In this document: one piece after another, positions 8,667 through 16,952 of the stretch
Numbering within the stretch: position 1 is the first letter of the stretch
Layout of the letters: each line of letters starts with the position of its first letter
NCBI GenBank assembly: GCA_027435495.1
Contig: DAHZZC010000205.1
Location: forward strand, 1 to 32,086
Origin: Planctomycetales bacterium
GTDB lineage: Bacteria > Planctomycetota > Planctomycetia > Isosphaerales > Isosphaeraceae
Direction of reading: 5' to 3'
DNA: 32,086 nt
Translations under genes and position numbers: made by a program
The notes under the pieces: model-generated
What the model was told of the DNA's origin: nothing
Database searches by the model: none
The model's input: the letters and a program-made list of their open reading frames with translations, nothing else

Positions 8667-8765
8667 GCGCCGGAACGTCGAAAATCGATCGAGGGACGGC
8701 GAGGCCCGGTGTCGGGACCTTCGTTCATTCCCGAAGCGATCAGGGAATCCCGGGGGAGAGACCAG

Positions 8766-9389
8766 ATGATCCACATGCAATACACCGTCGACGATCTGAA
8801 GACGCTCCCCTTGCGAGCGATCGTCGCCCTGGCGGTCCGATGCGCCCGGCGGGTGGAGCGACTTGCGTCGCTACCGGACGGACATCCCGACGCAGCGAGT
8901 GTCAAGGCGGCGGCCGACGAGGCCCTGCGGGTGGCCGAGACCTTCGCCCGGGGCGAGCCATGTCCCTCGGCCGAGCAGGCGGTGGAAGCGATCGAAGCCG
9001 TACACGATGCGGCCTCCGGCGAGATCATTCGCGAGAATGCCTACGCGTCGATTGTCCGGGCGATCCACGCGGCGGCGACCGCGGCCCGGGCTGTGGCGGA
9101 GGAGCATGAGCCAGGCGAGCGCCTGCTCATGGGAGGCCACGGGAATCCGCGGCTGGCGTCGGTCGCCGGCATCTCGGCCGATCTCGCCGCGATGGGAGCC
9201 TTCACCGCCGCTCTCAATGCCGCCGAGGCCGTCGGCTCGACCGACGAGTTCACCCGGTGGGCCGCCGAGGACTTCCGCAAGCTCCAGAAATTGAAGCTCG
9301 GCGAGTATCCTGAGGCTGGCGACCCCATCGACCCATCGCCGGCCGGGCCGCTTGGCCCTCTCTGGCCGAAACCCGACTTTGGGCTCTGA
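8766..9389 (+). CDS. Unrecognised alanine-rich helical protein
   Basis: A 207-residue cytoplasmic protein with no signal peptide or membrane segment. It was not recognised as a characterised family. The first 140 residues are predicted helical from composition (LPLRAIVALAVRCARRVE, EQAVEAIEAVHDAASG, IVRAIHAAATAARAVAEEHE), followed by a looser Pro/Gly-rich tail. The ATG at 8766 is chosen because a GGGGGAGAGA ribosome site sits about 5 bp upstream; an earlier in-frame ATG at 8709 has none. It lies 99 bp after acetate kinase and 44 bp before the DUF2090 gene, all co-directional, so it is probably in their operon. A scaffold or regulator role would be a guess. Confidence 0.7.
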   Translation: MIHMQYTVDDLKTLPLRAIVALAVRCARRVERLASLPDGHPDAASVKAAADEALRVAETFARGEPCPSAEQAVEAIEAVHDAASGEIIRENAYASIVRAIHAAATAARAVAEEHEPGERLLMGGHGNPRLASVAGISADLAAMGAFTAALNAAEAVGSTDEFTRWAAEDFRKLQKLKLGEYPEAGDPIDPSPAGPLGPLWPKPDFGL

Positions 9390-9433
9390 CGCACCTTTTC
9401 CCGGATCGCAACGAAATTTCAAGGAGAACGCAC

Positions 9434-10354
9434 ATGGCTATCGGTTACGACCGTCCGCTTTACATCCTCCCCTTCGATCACCGAGGGACGTTCCAGAAGA
9501 ACATGTTCGGCTGGTCGGGCGCGCTGAGCGACCAGCAGACGGCGAAGATCGCCGAGATGAAGGGCGTCATTTATGACGGCTTCAAGGCGGCACTGGGTGG
9601 CGGCGTCCCGCAAGACAAGTCGGGCATCCTGGTCGACGAGCAGTTTGGCTCGGCGATCCTGGCCGACGCGGCGAAGCATGGTTACAACACGTCGTGCCCG
9701 GCCGAGAAGAGCGGCCAGGATGAGTTTGACTTCGAGTACGGCGAGGATTTCGGCAAGCACATCGAGAAGTTCCGGCCGACTTTCTGCAAGGTCCTGGTCC
9801 GGTACAACCCCGAGGGCGAACCCGAGTTGAACCACCGGCAGTCGGAGCGGCTGGCCCGGCTCTCGAAGTATCTACACTCGGGCGGTCAGAGCAAGTTCAT
9901 GTTCGAGCTGCTGGTTCCGGCCGAGAAGGCCCAGCTCGAGAAGGTCGGCGGGGACAAGAAGCGGTACGACCGCGAGCTGCGCCCCGACCTGATGATCGCC
10001 GCGATCCACCAGCTTCAGGACGCCGGTGTTGAGGCCGACGTCTGGAAGATCGAGGGGATCGAGACGGCGGAGGACGCCAAACGGGTCGTCGAGGCCATGA
10101 AGCGAGGCGGTCGCGACCAGGTTGGCGGGATCATCCTCGGCCGCGGTGAGGATGATGTGAAGGTCCGCCACTGGCTCAAGACGGCGGCCTCTGTCCCCGG
10201 CTTCATCGGCTTCGCCGTTGGCCGGACCAGCTTCTGGGATCCTTGCGTTGAGTGGCGTGACGGCAAGCTGACCCGCGAAGCCGCCGTCGCTGAGATCGCC
10301 CGTCGCTATCGCGAGTGGTGCGACATCTTCGACTCCGCCTCCGCCGGGCGCTGA
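9434..10354 (+). CDS. Stand-alone DUF2090 (IolC C-terminal-like) aldolase-fold protein
   Basis: A 306-residue protein resembling DUF2090, the domain normally fused C-terminal to the sugar kinase IolC (5-dehydro-2-deoxygluconokinase) of inositol catabolism and related to class I aldolases. It begins with LYILPFDHRGTFQ, typical of this domain, and has FCKVLVRYNPEGE, ELLVPAE, VDVWKIEGIE and GGIILGRGEDD in TIM-barrel order. Lys205 in VWKIEG is a plausible Schiff-base lysine by analogy with LacD-type aldolases; this is inference. No kinase domain is attached and no other inositol gene is in the window. Start ATG 9434 has AAGGAG about 8 bp upstream. It sits between acetate kinase and phosphoketolase, so it may supply or remove a sugar phosphate in that route. 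Confidence 0.82.
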   Translation: MAIGYDRPLYILPFDHRGTFQKNMFGWSGALSDQQTAKIAEMKGVIYDGFKAALGGGVPQDKSGILVDEQFGSAILADAAKHGYNTSCPAEKSGQDEFDFEYGEDFGKHIEKFRPTFCKVLVRYNPEGEPELNHRQSERLARLSKYLHSGGQSKFMFELLVPAEKAQLEKVGGDKKRYDRELRPDLMIAAIHQLQDAGVEADVWKIEGIETAEDAKRVVEAMKRGGRDQVGGIILGRGEDDVKVRHWLKTAASVPGFIGFAVGRTSFWDPCVEWRDGKLTREAAVAEIARRYREWCDIFDSASAGR

Positions 10355-10381
10355 GTTGCCCCGGGCCCGGAGCCCGATCGG

Positions 10382-10414
10382 CCCCGCCGGATGCTCGCGC
10401 GGCATCCGGCGGGG
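10382..10414 (+). terminator. 13-bp GC-rich hairpin terminator
   Basis: CCCCGCCGGATGC pairs perfectly with GCATCCGGCGGGG around a 7-nt loop, 28 bp after the DUF2090 stop. No U-tract follows, as is usual in such GC-rich genomes. It separates the ackA unit from phosphoketolase. Confidence 0.7.
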
Positions 10415-10470
10415 GCCTGACCGTCCCGTCGATGTCGCCGGCGGTCTGGTCGATGGTCATCCTGCGGCGG

Positions 10471-10499
10471 TTGCACCTCGCGCCGACATCGGCTAGATT
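10471..10499 (+). promoter_or_regulatory. Sigma-70-like promoter of the phosphoketolase gene
   Basis: TTGCAC (10471-10476), exactly 17 bp, then TAGATT (10494-10499), about 50 bp before the ATG at 10550. It lies downstream of the terminator, so phosphoketolase can be transcribed on its own. Confidence 0.6.
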
Positions 10500-10549
10500 G
10501 ATCCCCCGTTCCATCAACGAGAGACTTCGGAGAGGGAAGGATCATCGCC

Positions 10550-12946
10550 ATGGATTCGACACTCGAGGCCGGGCTCCTCCGGCGGATGGACGCCTACTGG
10601 CGGGCCGCGAATTATCTATCGGTCGGCCAGATTTACCTGCTCGACAACCCTTTGCTTCGCGAGCCACTGAAGCTCGAGCACGTCAAGCCGAGGCTGCTCG
10701 GCCACTGGGGTACGACTCCCGGTCAGAATTTCGTGTATGTCCACCTGAATCGGATCATCAAGGAACATGATCTGAACATGATCTACCTCGCCGGCCCGGG
10801 GCACGGGGGGCCGGCACTGGTGGCGAACACGTATCTCGAAGGGACATATAGCGAGATCTACACGAGCATCACGCAGGACGAGCTCGGGCTGAAGCGTCTC
10901 TTCAAGCAGTTTAGTTTCCCGGGGGGAATCCCGAGCCACGTGGCGCCGGAAACGCCCGGGTCGATCCACGAGGGAGGCGAGCTGGGATACAGTCTCAGCC
11001 ATGCGTATGGTGCTGTCTTCGATAACCCCGACCTGATTGCGGCCTGCGTGGTTGGTGACGGTGAGGCCGAGACCGGCCCGCTGGCAACGAGCTGGCACTC
11101 GAACAAGTTCCTGGACCCCGCCCACGACGGCGCGGTTCTGCCGATCCTGCACCTCAACGGATACAAGATCGCCAATCCAGCCGTTCTGGCGCGGATCGGT
11201 CGCGACGAGCTGGAGTCGCTCCTCCGGGGCTACGGTTACACGCCCCATTTCGTCGAGGGGAACGAGCCGGAAGCCATGCACCGGCTGATGGCCTCGACGC
11301 TCGACCGCGTGCTTGCTGAGATCAAACGCATCCAGTTCGACGCCCGCGAGCGAGGTATCACCGAACGTCCCCGATGGCCGATGATTGTGCTGGTCACACC
11401 CAAGGGCTGGACCGGCCCGAAGGAGGTGGACGGCCTCCCGGTCGAGGGGACATACCGGGCGCACCAGGTTCCGCTCTCCGAGCCCACGCAGCACCCCGGG
11501 CACCTGAAGCTGCTCGAACAGTGGCTCCAGAGCTACCGTCCTGAAGAACTCTTCGACAAGCACGGAAAGTTCCGGGCCGAGCTCGCCGAACTGGCGCCGA
11601 TGGGCGAGAGGCGGATGGGCGCCAATCCGCACGCCAACGGCGGCGTCCTGCTCCGCGACCTCCGCCTCCCCGATTTCCGTGACTTCGCCCTTGAGGTCCC
11701 CTCGCCCGGCAAGGCTCAGGGCGAGGACACCCGGATCTGCGGCCAGTTCCTTCGGGATGTGATCCAGCTCAACGACGACCTGCGGAACTTCCGGATTTTC
11801 GGTCCTGACGAGACGGCCTCGAACCGGTTGACCGCGGTCCTCGAAGCCACCAACAAGCAATGGGAGGCGGAGGTCGTTTCGACCGACGATCACCTGGCGC
11901 ACTCGGGCCGGGTGATGGAGATGCTCAGCGAGCACCAGTGCGAGGGTTGGCTGGAGGGCTACCTCCTGACCGGCCGGCACGGCCTGTTCAACTGCTACGA
12001 GGCGTTCATCCACATCATCGATTCGATGTTCAACCAGCACGCGAAGTGGCTGAAGGTCACCCGAAGCATTCCCTGGCGGCGACCGATCGCGAGCCTGAAT
12101 ATTCTGCTCTCCTCGCACGTCTGGCGACAGGACCATAATGGGTTCACCCACCAGGACCCGGGGTTCATCGATCACGTGGTGAACAAGAAAGCCGAGGTGA
12201 TCCGGGTCTATCTGCCGCCGGATGCGAACTGCCTGCTTTCGGTGATGGACCACTGTCTGAGGAGCCGGCACTACGTCAACGTGATCGTGGCGAGCAAGCA
12301 CCCCTCGCCACAGTGGCTCGACATGGACTCGGCGATCAAGCACTGCACGGCCGGGATCGGGATCTGGGAGTGGGCGAGCAACGACCGAGGAGCGGAGCCC
12401 GACGTCGTGATGGCGTGCGCAGGGGATGTCCCGACGCTGGAGACACTCGCCGCTGTCTCGATTCTTCGGGCGTCTCTGCCGGAGTTGAAGATCCGGGTGG
12501 TCAACATCGTCGATCTGATGAAGCTCCAGCCGCCGACCGAGCATCCTCACGGACTCTCCGACCACGACTTCGACACGCTCTTCACGAAGGACAGGCCGGT
12601 GATCTTCGCCTACCACGGATATCCGTGGCTGATCCACCGGCTGACGTACCGGCGGACCAATCACAAGAATCTGCACGTCCGTGGCTACAAGGAAGAAGGG
12701 ACGATCTCGACGCCGTTCGACATGGCGGTGATGAACGACCTCGATCGGTTTCACCTGGTCAGCGATGTGGTGGATCGCCTTCCGCAGCTCGGCAGCTCGG
12801 CGGCGTACGTGAAGCAGGCGGTCCGCGACAAGCTGATCGAGCACAGGCAGTACATCACCGAGCACGGCCAGGACATGCCCGAGATCCGAGACTGGGGCTG
12901 GGGGATCTCGGGCGAGTCGGACCCGGGGCGTGCGGAGACTGGCTGA
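10550..12946 (+). CDS. xfp: Phosphoketolase (xylulose-5-P/fructose-6-P)
   Basis: A 798-residue thiamine-diphosphate enzyme of normal length for the Xfp family. It cleaves xylulose-5-phosphate (and often fructose-6-phosphate) with phosphate to acetyl-phosphate plus glyceraldehyde-3-phosphate or erythrose-4-phosphate. Visible motifs: [20 protein letters not shown] and [11 protein letters not shown] (N-terminal active-site His cluster), [14 protein letters not shown], and the ThDP motif [20 protein letters not shown]; later [19 protein letters not shown] and the C-terminal [15 protein letters not shown]. The ATG is preceded by AGAGGGAAGGA. Whether it accepts fructose-6-phosphate cannot be read from the sequence. 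With acetate kinase upstream it can yield one ATP per acetyl-phosphate; with pgm and pgi downstream it could act on hexose phosphates. Confidence 0.96.
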   Translation: MDSTLEAGLLRRMDAYWRAANYLSVGQIYLLDNPLLREPLKLEHVKPRLLGHWGTTPGQNFVYVHLNRIIKEHDLNMIYLAGPGHGGPALVANTYLEGTYSEIYTSITQDELGLKRLFKQFSFPGGIPSHVAPETPGSIHEGGELGYSLSHAYGAVFDNPDLIAACVVGDGEAETGPLATSWHSNKFLDPAHDGAVLPILHLNGYKIANPAVLARIGRDELESLLRGYGYTPHFVEGNEPEAMHRLMASTLDRVLAEIKRIQFDARERGITERPRWPMIVLVTPKGWTGPKEVDGLPVEGTYRAHQVPLSEPTQHPGHLKLLEQWLQSYRPEELFDKHGKFRAELAELAPMGERRMGANPHANGGVLLRDLRLPDFRDFALEVPSPGKAQGEDTRICGQFLRDVIQLNDDLRNFRIFGPDETASNRLTAVLEATNKQWEAEVVSTDDHLAHSGRVMEMLSEHQCEGWLEGYLLTGRHGLFNCYEAFIHIIDSMFNQHAKWLKVTRSIPWRRPIASLNILLSSHVWRQDHNGFTHQDPGFIDHVVNKKAEVIRVYLPPDANCLLSVMDHCLRSRHYVNVIVASKHPSPQWLDMDSAIKHCTAGIGIWEWASNDRGAEPDVVMACAGDVPTLETLAAVSILRASLPELKIRVVNIVDLMKLQPPTEHPHGLSDHDFDTLFTKDRPVIFAYHGYPWLIHRLTYRRTNHKNLHVRGYKEEGTISTPFDMAVMNDLDRFHLVSDVVDRLPQLGSSAAYVKQAVRDKLIEHRQYITEHGQDMPEIRDWGWGISGESDPGRAETG

Positions 12947-12951
12947 GCGCG

Positions 12952-12967
12952 GGCCTTCGTGAAGGCC
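12952..12967. terminator. Short hairpin after the phosphoketolase gene
   Basis: GGCCTT, a 4-nt loop CGTG, and AAGGCC lie 6 bp beyond the xfp stop. The convergent TPR gene ends at 13090. The stem is short and lacks a U-tract, so this is a modest terminator candidate. Confidence 0.35.
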
Positions 12968-13002
12968 GTCGCTAGATTCGGGACGTCTGGTCAACCGACC
13001 TC

Positions 13003-13087
13003 GGGCCGCCCTCCCAGGACCGTCATTCCTTTCGGTCGAAGGAGCGATGCGGCCCGAATGCGGGCGGCCCTCAATGAGGCGCGCCTC
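13003..13087. repeat. Nested inverted repeats between convergent genes
   Basis: A 9-bp inverted repeat (GGGCCGCCC at 13003-13011, GGGCGGCCC at 13062-13070) encloses a 50-bp loop, and a perfect 12-bp palindrome GAGGCGCGCCTC follows at 13076-13087, just 2 bp from the TPR gene stop. They may act as terminators for the convergent pair. Confidence 0.35.
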
Positions 13088-13089
13088 CC

Positions 13090-16000
13090 TCATCGCTTTG
13101 GCTTCGCCCCCAGTGATCGAAGCGAATCGATGGCAAGGACCCGGAGCCAGAGAAAGGTTTCGTCGGTATCGGCAGCTTTCAGGTATTTGCGAGCGGCCTC
13201 CGGACGTCGCTTCATCAGAAATCGACCGACCAGGAACGAGGCGTTGCCGCGGGGGCTCGGCGGCATCTCGGCGAGTTTCTTGTCGACGGCCGGTTCGTCG
13301 AGCGGACGGCCTCCGCCGTCGGCGAGCGATGCGACGATCTGCTGCACGACGGCCACCGATCGGGGCGCACTGCCCTGAAACTTGTTGATGTACTGCTGGA
13401 AAGACCGATCTCGGAGTGCCTTATCGCCCAGTTCGTCGGCGATCAAGGCGATGCAGAACATCTCCATCGGCGCTGGTGCGGCTGTGTCCGCCGCGATCAG
13501 GTAGGGCATGGCCTGCCGGGGCAACCCGATCGACCAGAGAAACAGGCCCGCACTGGTCGGGGCAACCAGGTCGGGGCGATCGGCGGCGGTCGCCATGAAC
13601 TCCCGGGCGAAGTCCGTCGCCGCGGCGAGGTCGCCACGTCCGGTTCGCTTGCAGAAGAGATACCAGAGCGGCCAGCTCGTATCGGGATAGCGTTCGGTGG
13701 TCCGCCGGGTCCAGAGCTCGGCGCGTTCCCAGTCCTTGAGCCTTTCATTGCATCGTGCTGCGCACTGCATCGCCCAGTTTGCCCAGGTCTCTGCGGCCGT
13801 CTCGGCGTACGGCTTCGCCTCGGCGAATCGGCCGCGGTCCATCAGGTCGTTGGCAAGCTGGACCTGAACCTCGGCGTGCTCGAGACCGGCCGCCTCGGTC
13901 TTCGCCAGGTATTCGTCGAGAGTCGATTTCCAGCGGTCGGCGTCGCCTCGGGCCCTGTAACATTCGGCAAGCTTCACGTAGGCCCATCGGTCGGGCGAAA
14001 GCTCCATGTAGCGCCTCAGGAGCTTCTCGGCCTCGTCGTACTGCTTCAACTCGACGTATTTCCGGCCGAGGGCCCCGATCAGCGCCGGAGCGTCGCCGAC
14101 CTTTTGCCGCCATTCGGAGACGCTTTGCTTCGACTGGTCCCAGGCCCCCTCGACCAGCTTTCCCATCGCGAAGGCCGAGTAGGGGTCCAGTCGCATCAAC
14201 ATGCTCGCGAAGAAGGGATGAGCGTCCTTGGAGTTGGCGATCCGCTCGCAGGCGTCGCGCACGACGGAGGTGGCATGGTAGTTGGCGAGGTCCCAGGTCT
14301 GCTTGTAAGCGGGAAACTGGACCTGGCGAAGGGCTTCGAGCATCGGCAACTCGATCACCTCGAGATCGGCCAGGTTCATCCGGTTTCCCAGGGCGGTCAG
14401 GGCCGGGATGCCCTGCTGCGGCGGCAGGCCGAGGAATTCCAGGTAGCCGAAGTATCGATGGTGCTCGACGAACGGCCGGATGTCCTGGAAATACTCGGCC
14501 GTCGGAACACTCCACTTGTAGGCCATGAACTGAAGCCGGCGGAAGGCGTGGGTAAACCGAGCCTCGCGTGCGAGGTGGGCCAGGACACCCCAGGGCAGCT
14601 CGCCCTGGTCGACACCGGGTCGGCCCGCCTGGTCGAGCGCCTCGACGATCGCGAGTTCGTCGTCCTGGTCGAGGGCGGGCTTCAGTGAGCCCGGCAGCGA
14701 GCCGATCGACTTCATCTTGACCGGGAACAACTTCGTGAAGGCTTCGGGGCCAAGGACCGTCGCGGCGTGGAGGTCACCGAGCTGGCCCTGAGCGCAGATG
14801 GCGTCGTAGGCACGCTGGCAATCGGCGTCGATCGAGAGGATCGACCGCGCCGTCTGGACGAAGACGCGCGTACCCCTCGGATATTCCAGTGTCAGCATCC
14901 GAAGGAGGGCGGCCAGCTTCGCGTGTGGGCCGTCCTTGATCGTCAGGCGGTCTCCATCAGCCTTCAGGTAGGCTTCGATTACCGGGAGCCATGTTGGCGA
15001 CGGCACCGGCGGCTTTCCGGCAGACTTCACCTGGTTGTCGAGCCCTTCGGCCCGGTCGAGGACGAGCCGGGCATTGTAGGGGCGGCCGATCATGGCCAGA
15101 ACGAACGCAAGCGTCCGGACGGCAAAGGGAGAATCGGGCTGCCGGGCACGGAGCCGATGGGCGTAAAGCATCGCCCTCGCCTTGAAAGCCCGGTGCGCTG
15201 GGCTCCACTGATATTCCGTGAGCAGGCCAAGCTGAGCGTAGGCTCTCGCCAGTGCCGAGAGCCGGGCGGGCGACTCGCCATCGGTCCGGATCGCTTCGTG
15301 GAGCGACCGGATCGCGGCAAAGTGGTCGACCAGTCCAAGGGTCTCCAGCCGGCTCTCGATATCGGGCGAGACGGTCGCATCATCTCGAATCGGGTTGGGG
15401 CGGCCGTTGAGCCCGAGCCGCTTCAGCAGCGCGGGGAATTTGGTGCGAGCGAGCTCCTCAGTCCGGCCGGCAAGCTGGAGGATGAACGGGCCCGAGTCGG
15501 GCATCGTCCCAAGGTCGTCGGCCTCGAGGATCTCGGCCTTCTCGCCGGCACCCCGGCGCACCAGTGCGTGGCACTCACCGTTGCGGAACAGGACGACCAC
15601 CTCGATCGGCGGTCCATCGCCACGTGCGGGCTCGGCGTCGTCGAGCACGACATCTCGGGTGGAAAGCCCTAGCTCGTCGCGAGCCGCCATCAGGAGCGCC
15701 TGGTGAACCAGCTCTCGGTCCAGGAGCCCCTGGCGGGTCCCCAGGTAATCCGCCTCGTAACGAGGCGACTCCGAACGCCCGAGCGCCACGACCGCCGCCG
15801 ATTTGCCGTCTCTCCCCGGCGAGAGGATCACCATCGGCGTCCGGACCTCGGCTGGGTCGGGTGCTGTCGAGACTTCTCGTGGCTCGTCGGCCTTTCTGGC
15901 CACCCCAGCATTCGCCTTCGCCCCGGCCTGCGTGGCGGCGGCCTGCTGCCGGGCGATGGCGACGGCCCGCGTCACCTCCATCCAACGGAAATACCAGACT

Positions 16001-16098
16001 CCGCCGGCCGCCACGATGCCGGCCACGGCGACCACCAGGACAGTCCGCATCTTGCCCTGGCCGCAAGGCTTTCGATGCCTGCCACGGAATTGGATCAT
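13090..16098 (-). CDS. Membrane-anchored TPR protein of unknown function
   Basis: A 1002-residue protein. It starts at ATG 16098, which has GAAGGAA about 7 bp upstream; the frame stays open a little further but without a ribosome site. After a basic start (residues 1-15) there is one membrane helix (VLVVAVAGIVAAGGVWYF, about 18-37) and a Lys/Ala-rich linker, so most of the chain should be periplasmic. From about 200 onward it is helical. Clear tetratricopeptide-like repeats lie at about 680-840 (YVELKQYDEAEKLLRRYMEL, YVKLAECYRARGDADRW, NDLMDRGRFAEAKPYAETAA). No catalytic motif was recognised. TPR arrays of this kind usually bind proteins or peptides. It is transcribed alone from a good promoter at 16179-16207. 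Confidence 0.75.
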   Translation of the reverse strand: MIQFRGRHRKPCGQGKMRTVLVVAVAGIVAAGGVWYFRWMEVTRAVAIARQQAAATQAGAKANAGVARKADEPREVSTAPDPAEVRTPMVILSPGRDGKSAAVVALGRSESPRYEADYLGTRQGLLDRELVHQALLMAARDELGLSTRDVVLDDAEPARGDGPPIEVVVLFRNGECHALVRRGAGEKAEILEADDLGTMPDSGPFILQLAGRTEELARTKFPALLKRLGLNGRPNPIRDDATVSPDIESRLETLGLVDHFAAIRSLHEAIRTDGESPARLSALARAYAQLGLLTEYQWSPAHRAFKARAMLYAHRLRARQPDSPFAVRTLAFVLAMIGRPYNARLVLDRAEGLDNQVKSAGKPPVPSPTWLPVIEAYLKADGDRLTIKDGPHAKLAALLRMLTLEYPRGTRVFVQTARSILSIDADCQRAYDAICAQGQLGDLHAATVLGPEAFTKLFPVKMKSIGSLPGSLKPALDQDDELAIVEALDQAGRPGVDQGELPWGVLAHLAREARFTHAFRRLQFMAYKWSVPTAEYFQDIRPFVEHHRYFGYLEFLGLPPQQGIPALTALGNRMNLADLEVIELPMLEALRQVQFPAYKQTWDLANYHATSVVRDACERIANSKDAHPFFASMLMRLDPYSAFAMGKLVEGAWDQSKQSVSEWRQKVGDAPALIGALGRKYVELKQYDEAEKLLRRYMELSPDRWAYVKLAECYRARGDADRWKSTLDEYLAKTEAAGLEHAEVQVQLANDLMDRGRFAEAKPYAETAAETWANWAMQCAARCNERLKDWERAELWTRRTTERYPDTSWPLWYLFCKRTGRGDLAAATDFAREFMATAADRPDLVAPTSAGLFLWSIGLPRQAMPYLIAADTAAPAPMEMFCIALIADELGDKALRDRSFQQYINKFQGSAPRSVAVVQQIVASLADGGGRPLDEPAVDKKLAEMPPSPRGNASFLVGRFLMKRRPEAARKYLKAADTDETFLWLRVLAIDSLRSLGAKPKR

Positions 16099-16178
16099 GG
16101 CTGTTCCTTCATCAGCGAACGAGGCTGAGGTGACACCGCCGAACTCTCGCAACGCGCGAGCGAGCCCAGAAGCTCCAA

Positions 16179-16207
16179 TCTATACATTACGACGATCGCA
16201 CATGCAA
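16179..16207 (-). promoter_or_regulatory. Sigma-70-like promoter of the TPR gene
   Basis: On the minus strand TTGCAT (16207-16202), 17 bp, then TATAGA (16184-16179), about 80 bp before the ATG at 16098. It lies in the short divergent space between the TPR and histidine phosphatase genes. Confidence 0.5.
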
Positions 16208-16305
16208 TGATCTCCCGGCGGACAGGTGACTTGCCCCGTCTTGGCGGGTATGATCTTCGCCGGGACAAAGTCCGGCTGGCTGGACACGATGCGGAGTGCA
16301 GACCC

Positions 16306-16902
16306 ATGTCCGAGACCTTCCCCGAGATTTACCTGGCCCGGCACGGTGAAACGGCCTGGACCATCTCGAGGCAGCACACGGGCCGGAGCGATATTCCCCT
16401 GACCGATCGCGGGGAAGCCAACGCGATCGGGCTCGGCGAACGCCTGCGAGGCGTCGACTTCGCGAGGGTGCTAACCAGTCCGCTCCAACGCGCGAGGCGC
16501 ACCTGTGAACTCGCGGGCTTCGCCGATCGGGCCGAGGTCGACCTTGACCTGGTCGAGTGGGATTACGGCGACTACGACGGGCTCACCACGGCCGAGATTC
16601 GCCGCGAGCGTTCGGGCTGGGACATGTTCCGCGACGGATGCCCCGGCGGCGAGTCGGTTGGGACCATCGCGGTGAGAGCCGACCGCGTGATCAGGCATCT
16701 CCGGCCAATCGAGGGCCGGACGCTCCTCATCGGTCACAGCCATTTTTTCCGGGTCCTGGCGGCACGTTGGCTGGGCCGGCCAGCGGACGAGGGGCGATTC
16801 TACGTTCTGGGGACCGCCTCACTGAGTGTCCTTGGATATGAGCACGACCGCGACGAGCCGGTTATCCGACTCTGGAACGACGATCGACACACCCGCGTCT
16901 GA
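16306..16902 (+). CDS. Histidine phosphatase (phosphoglycerate mutase-like)
   Basis: A 198-residue member of histidine phosphatase branch 1. The phosphate-accepting histidine is in LARHGETAW (His13, with Arg12), followed by [41 protein letters not shown] with the catalytic acid region, and the second histidine in [17 protein letters not shown]. The ATG at 16306 has GGAG 9 bp upstream; an earlier in-frame ATG has no support. Members with this short form include cofactor-dependent phosphoglycerate mutases and a range of sugar-phosphate phosphatases; the compact length and WDYGDYDG favour a phosphatase. It is 50 bp before pgm and co-directional, so a substrate in hexose-phosphate metabolism is likely but not proved. 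Confidence 0.87.
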   Translation: MSETFPEIYLARHGETAWTISRQHTGRSDIPLTDRGEANAIGLGERLRGVDFARVLTSPLQRARRTCELAGFADRAEVDLDLVEWDYGDYDGLTTAEIRRERSGWDMFRDGCPGGESVGTIAVRADRVIRHLRPIEGRTLLIGHSHFFRVLAARWLGRPADEGRFYVLGTASLSVLGYEHDRDEPVIRLWNDDRHTRV

Positions 16903-16952
16903 ACCTCCCGAGATCGCGGCGGGACGGGAAGACCGACGGACGGAGTATCTTC

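Noticed and set aside
10616-13093. An 825-codon open frame on the minus strand opposite phosphoketolase
   Set aside because: Shadow of the xfp gene; Arg/Val/Asp-rich text with no family motif.
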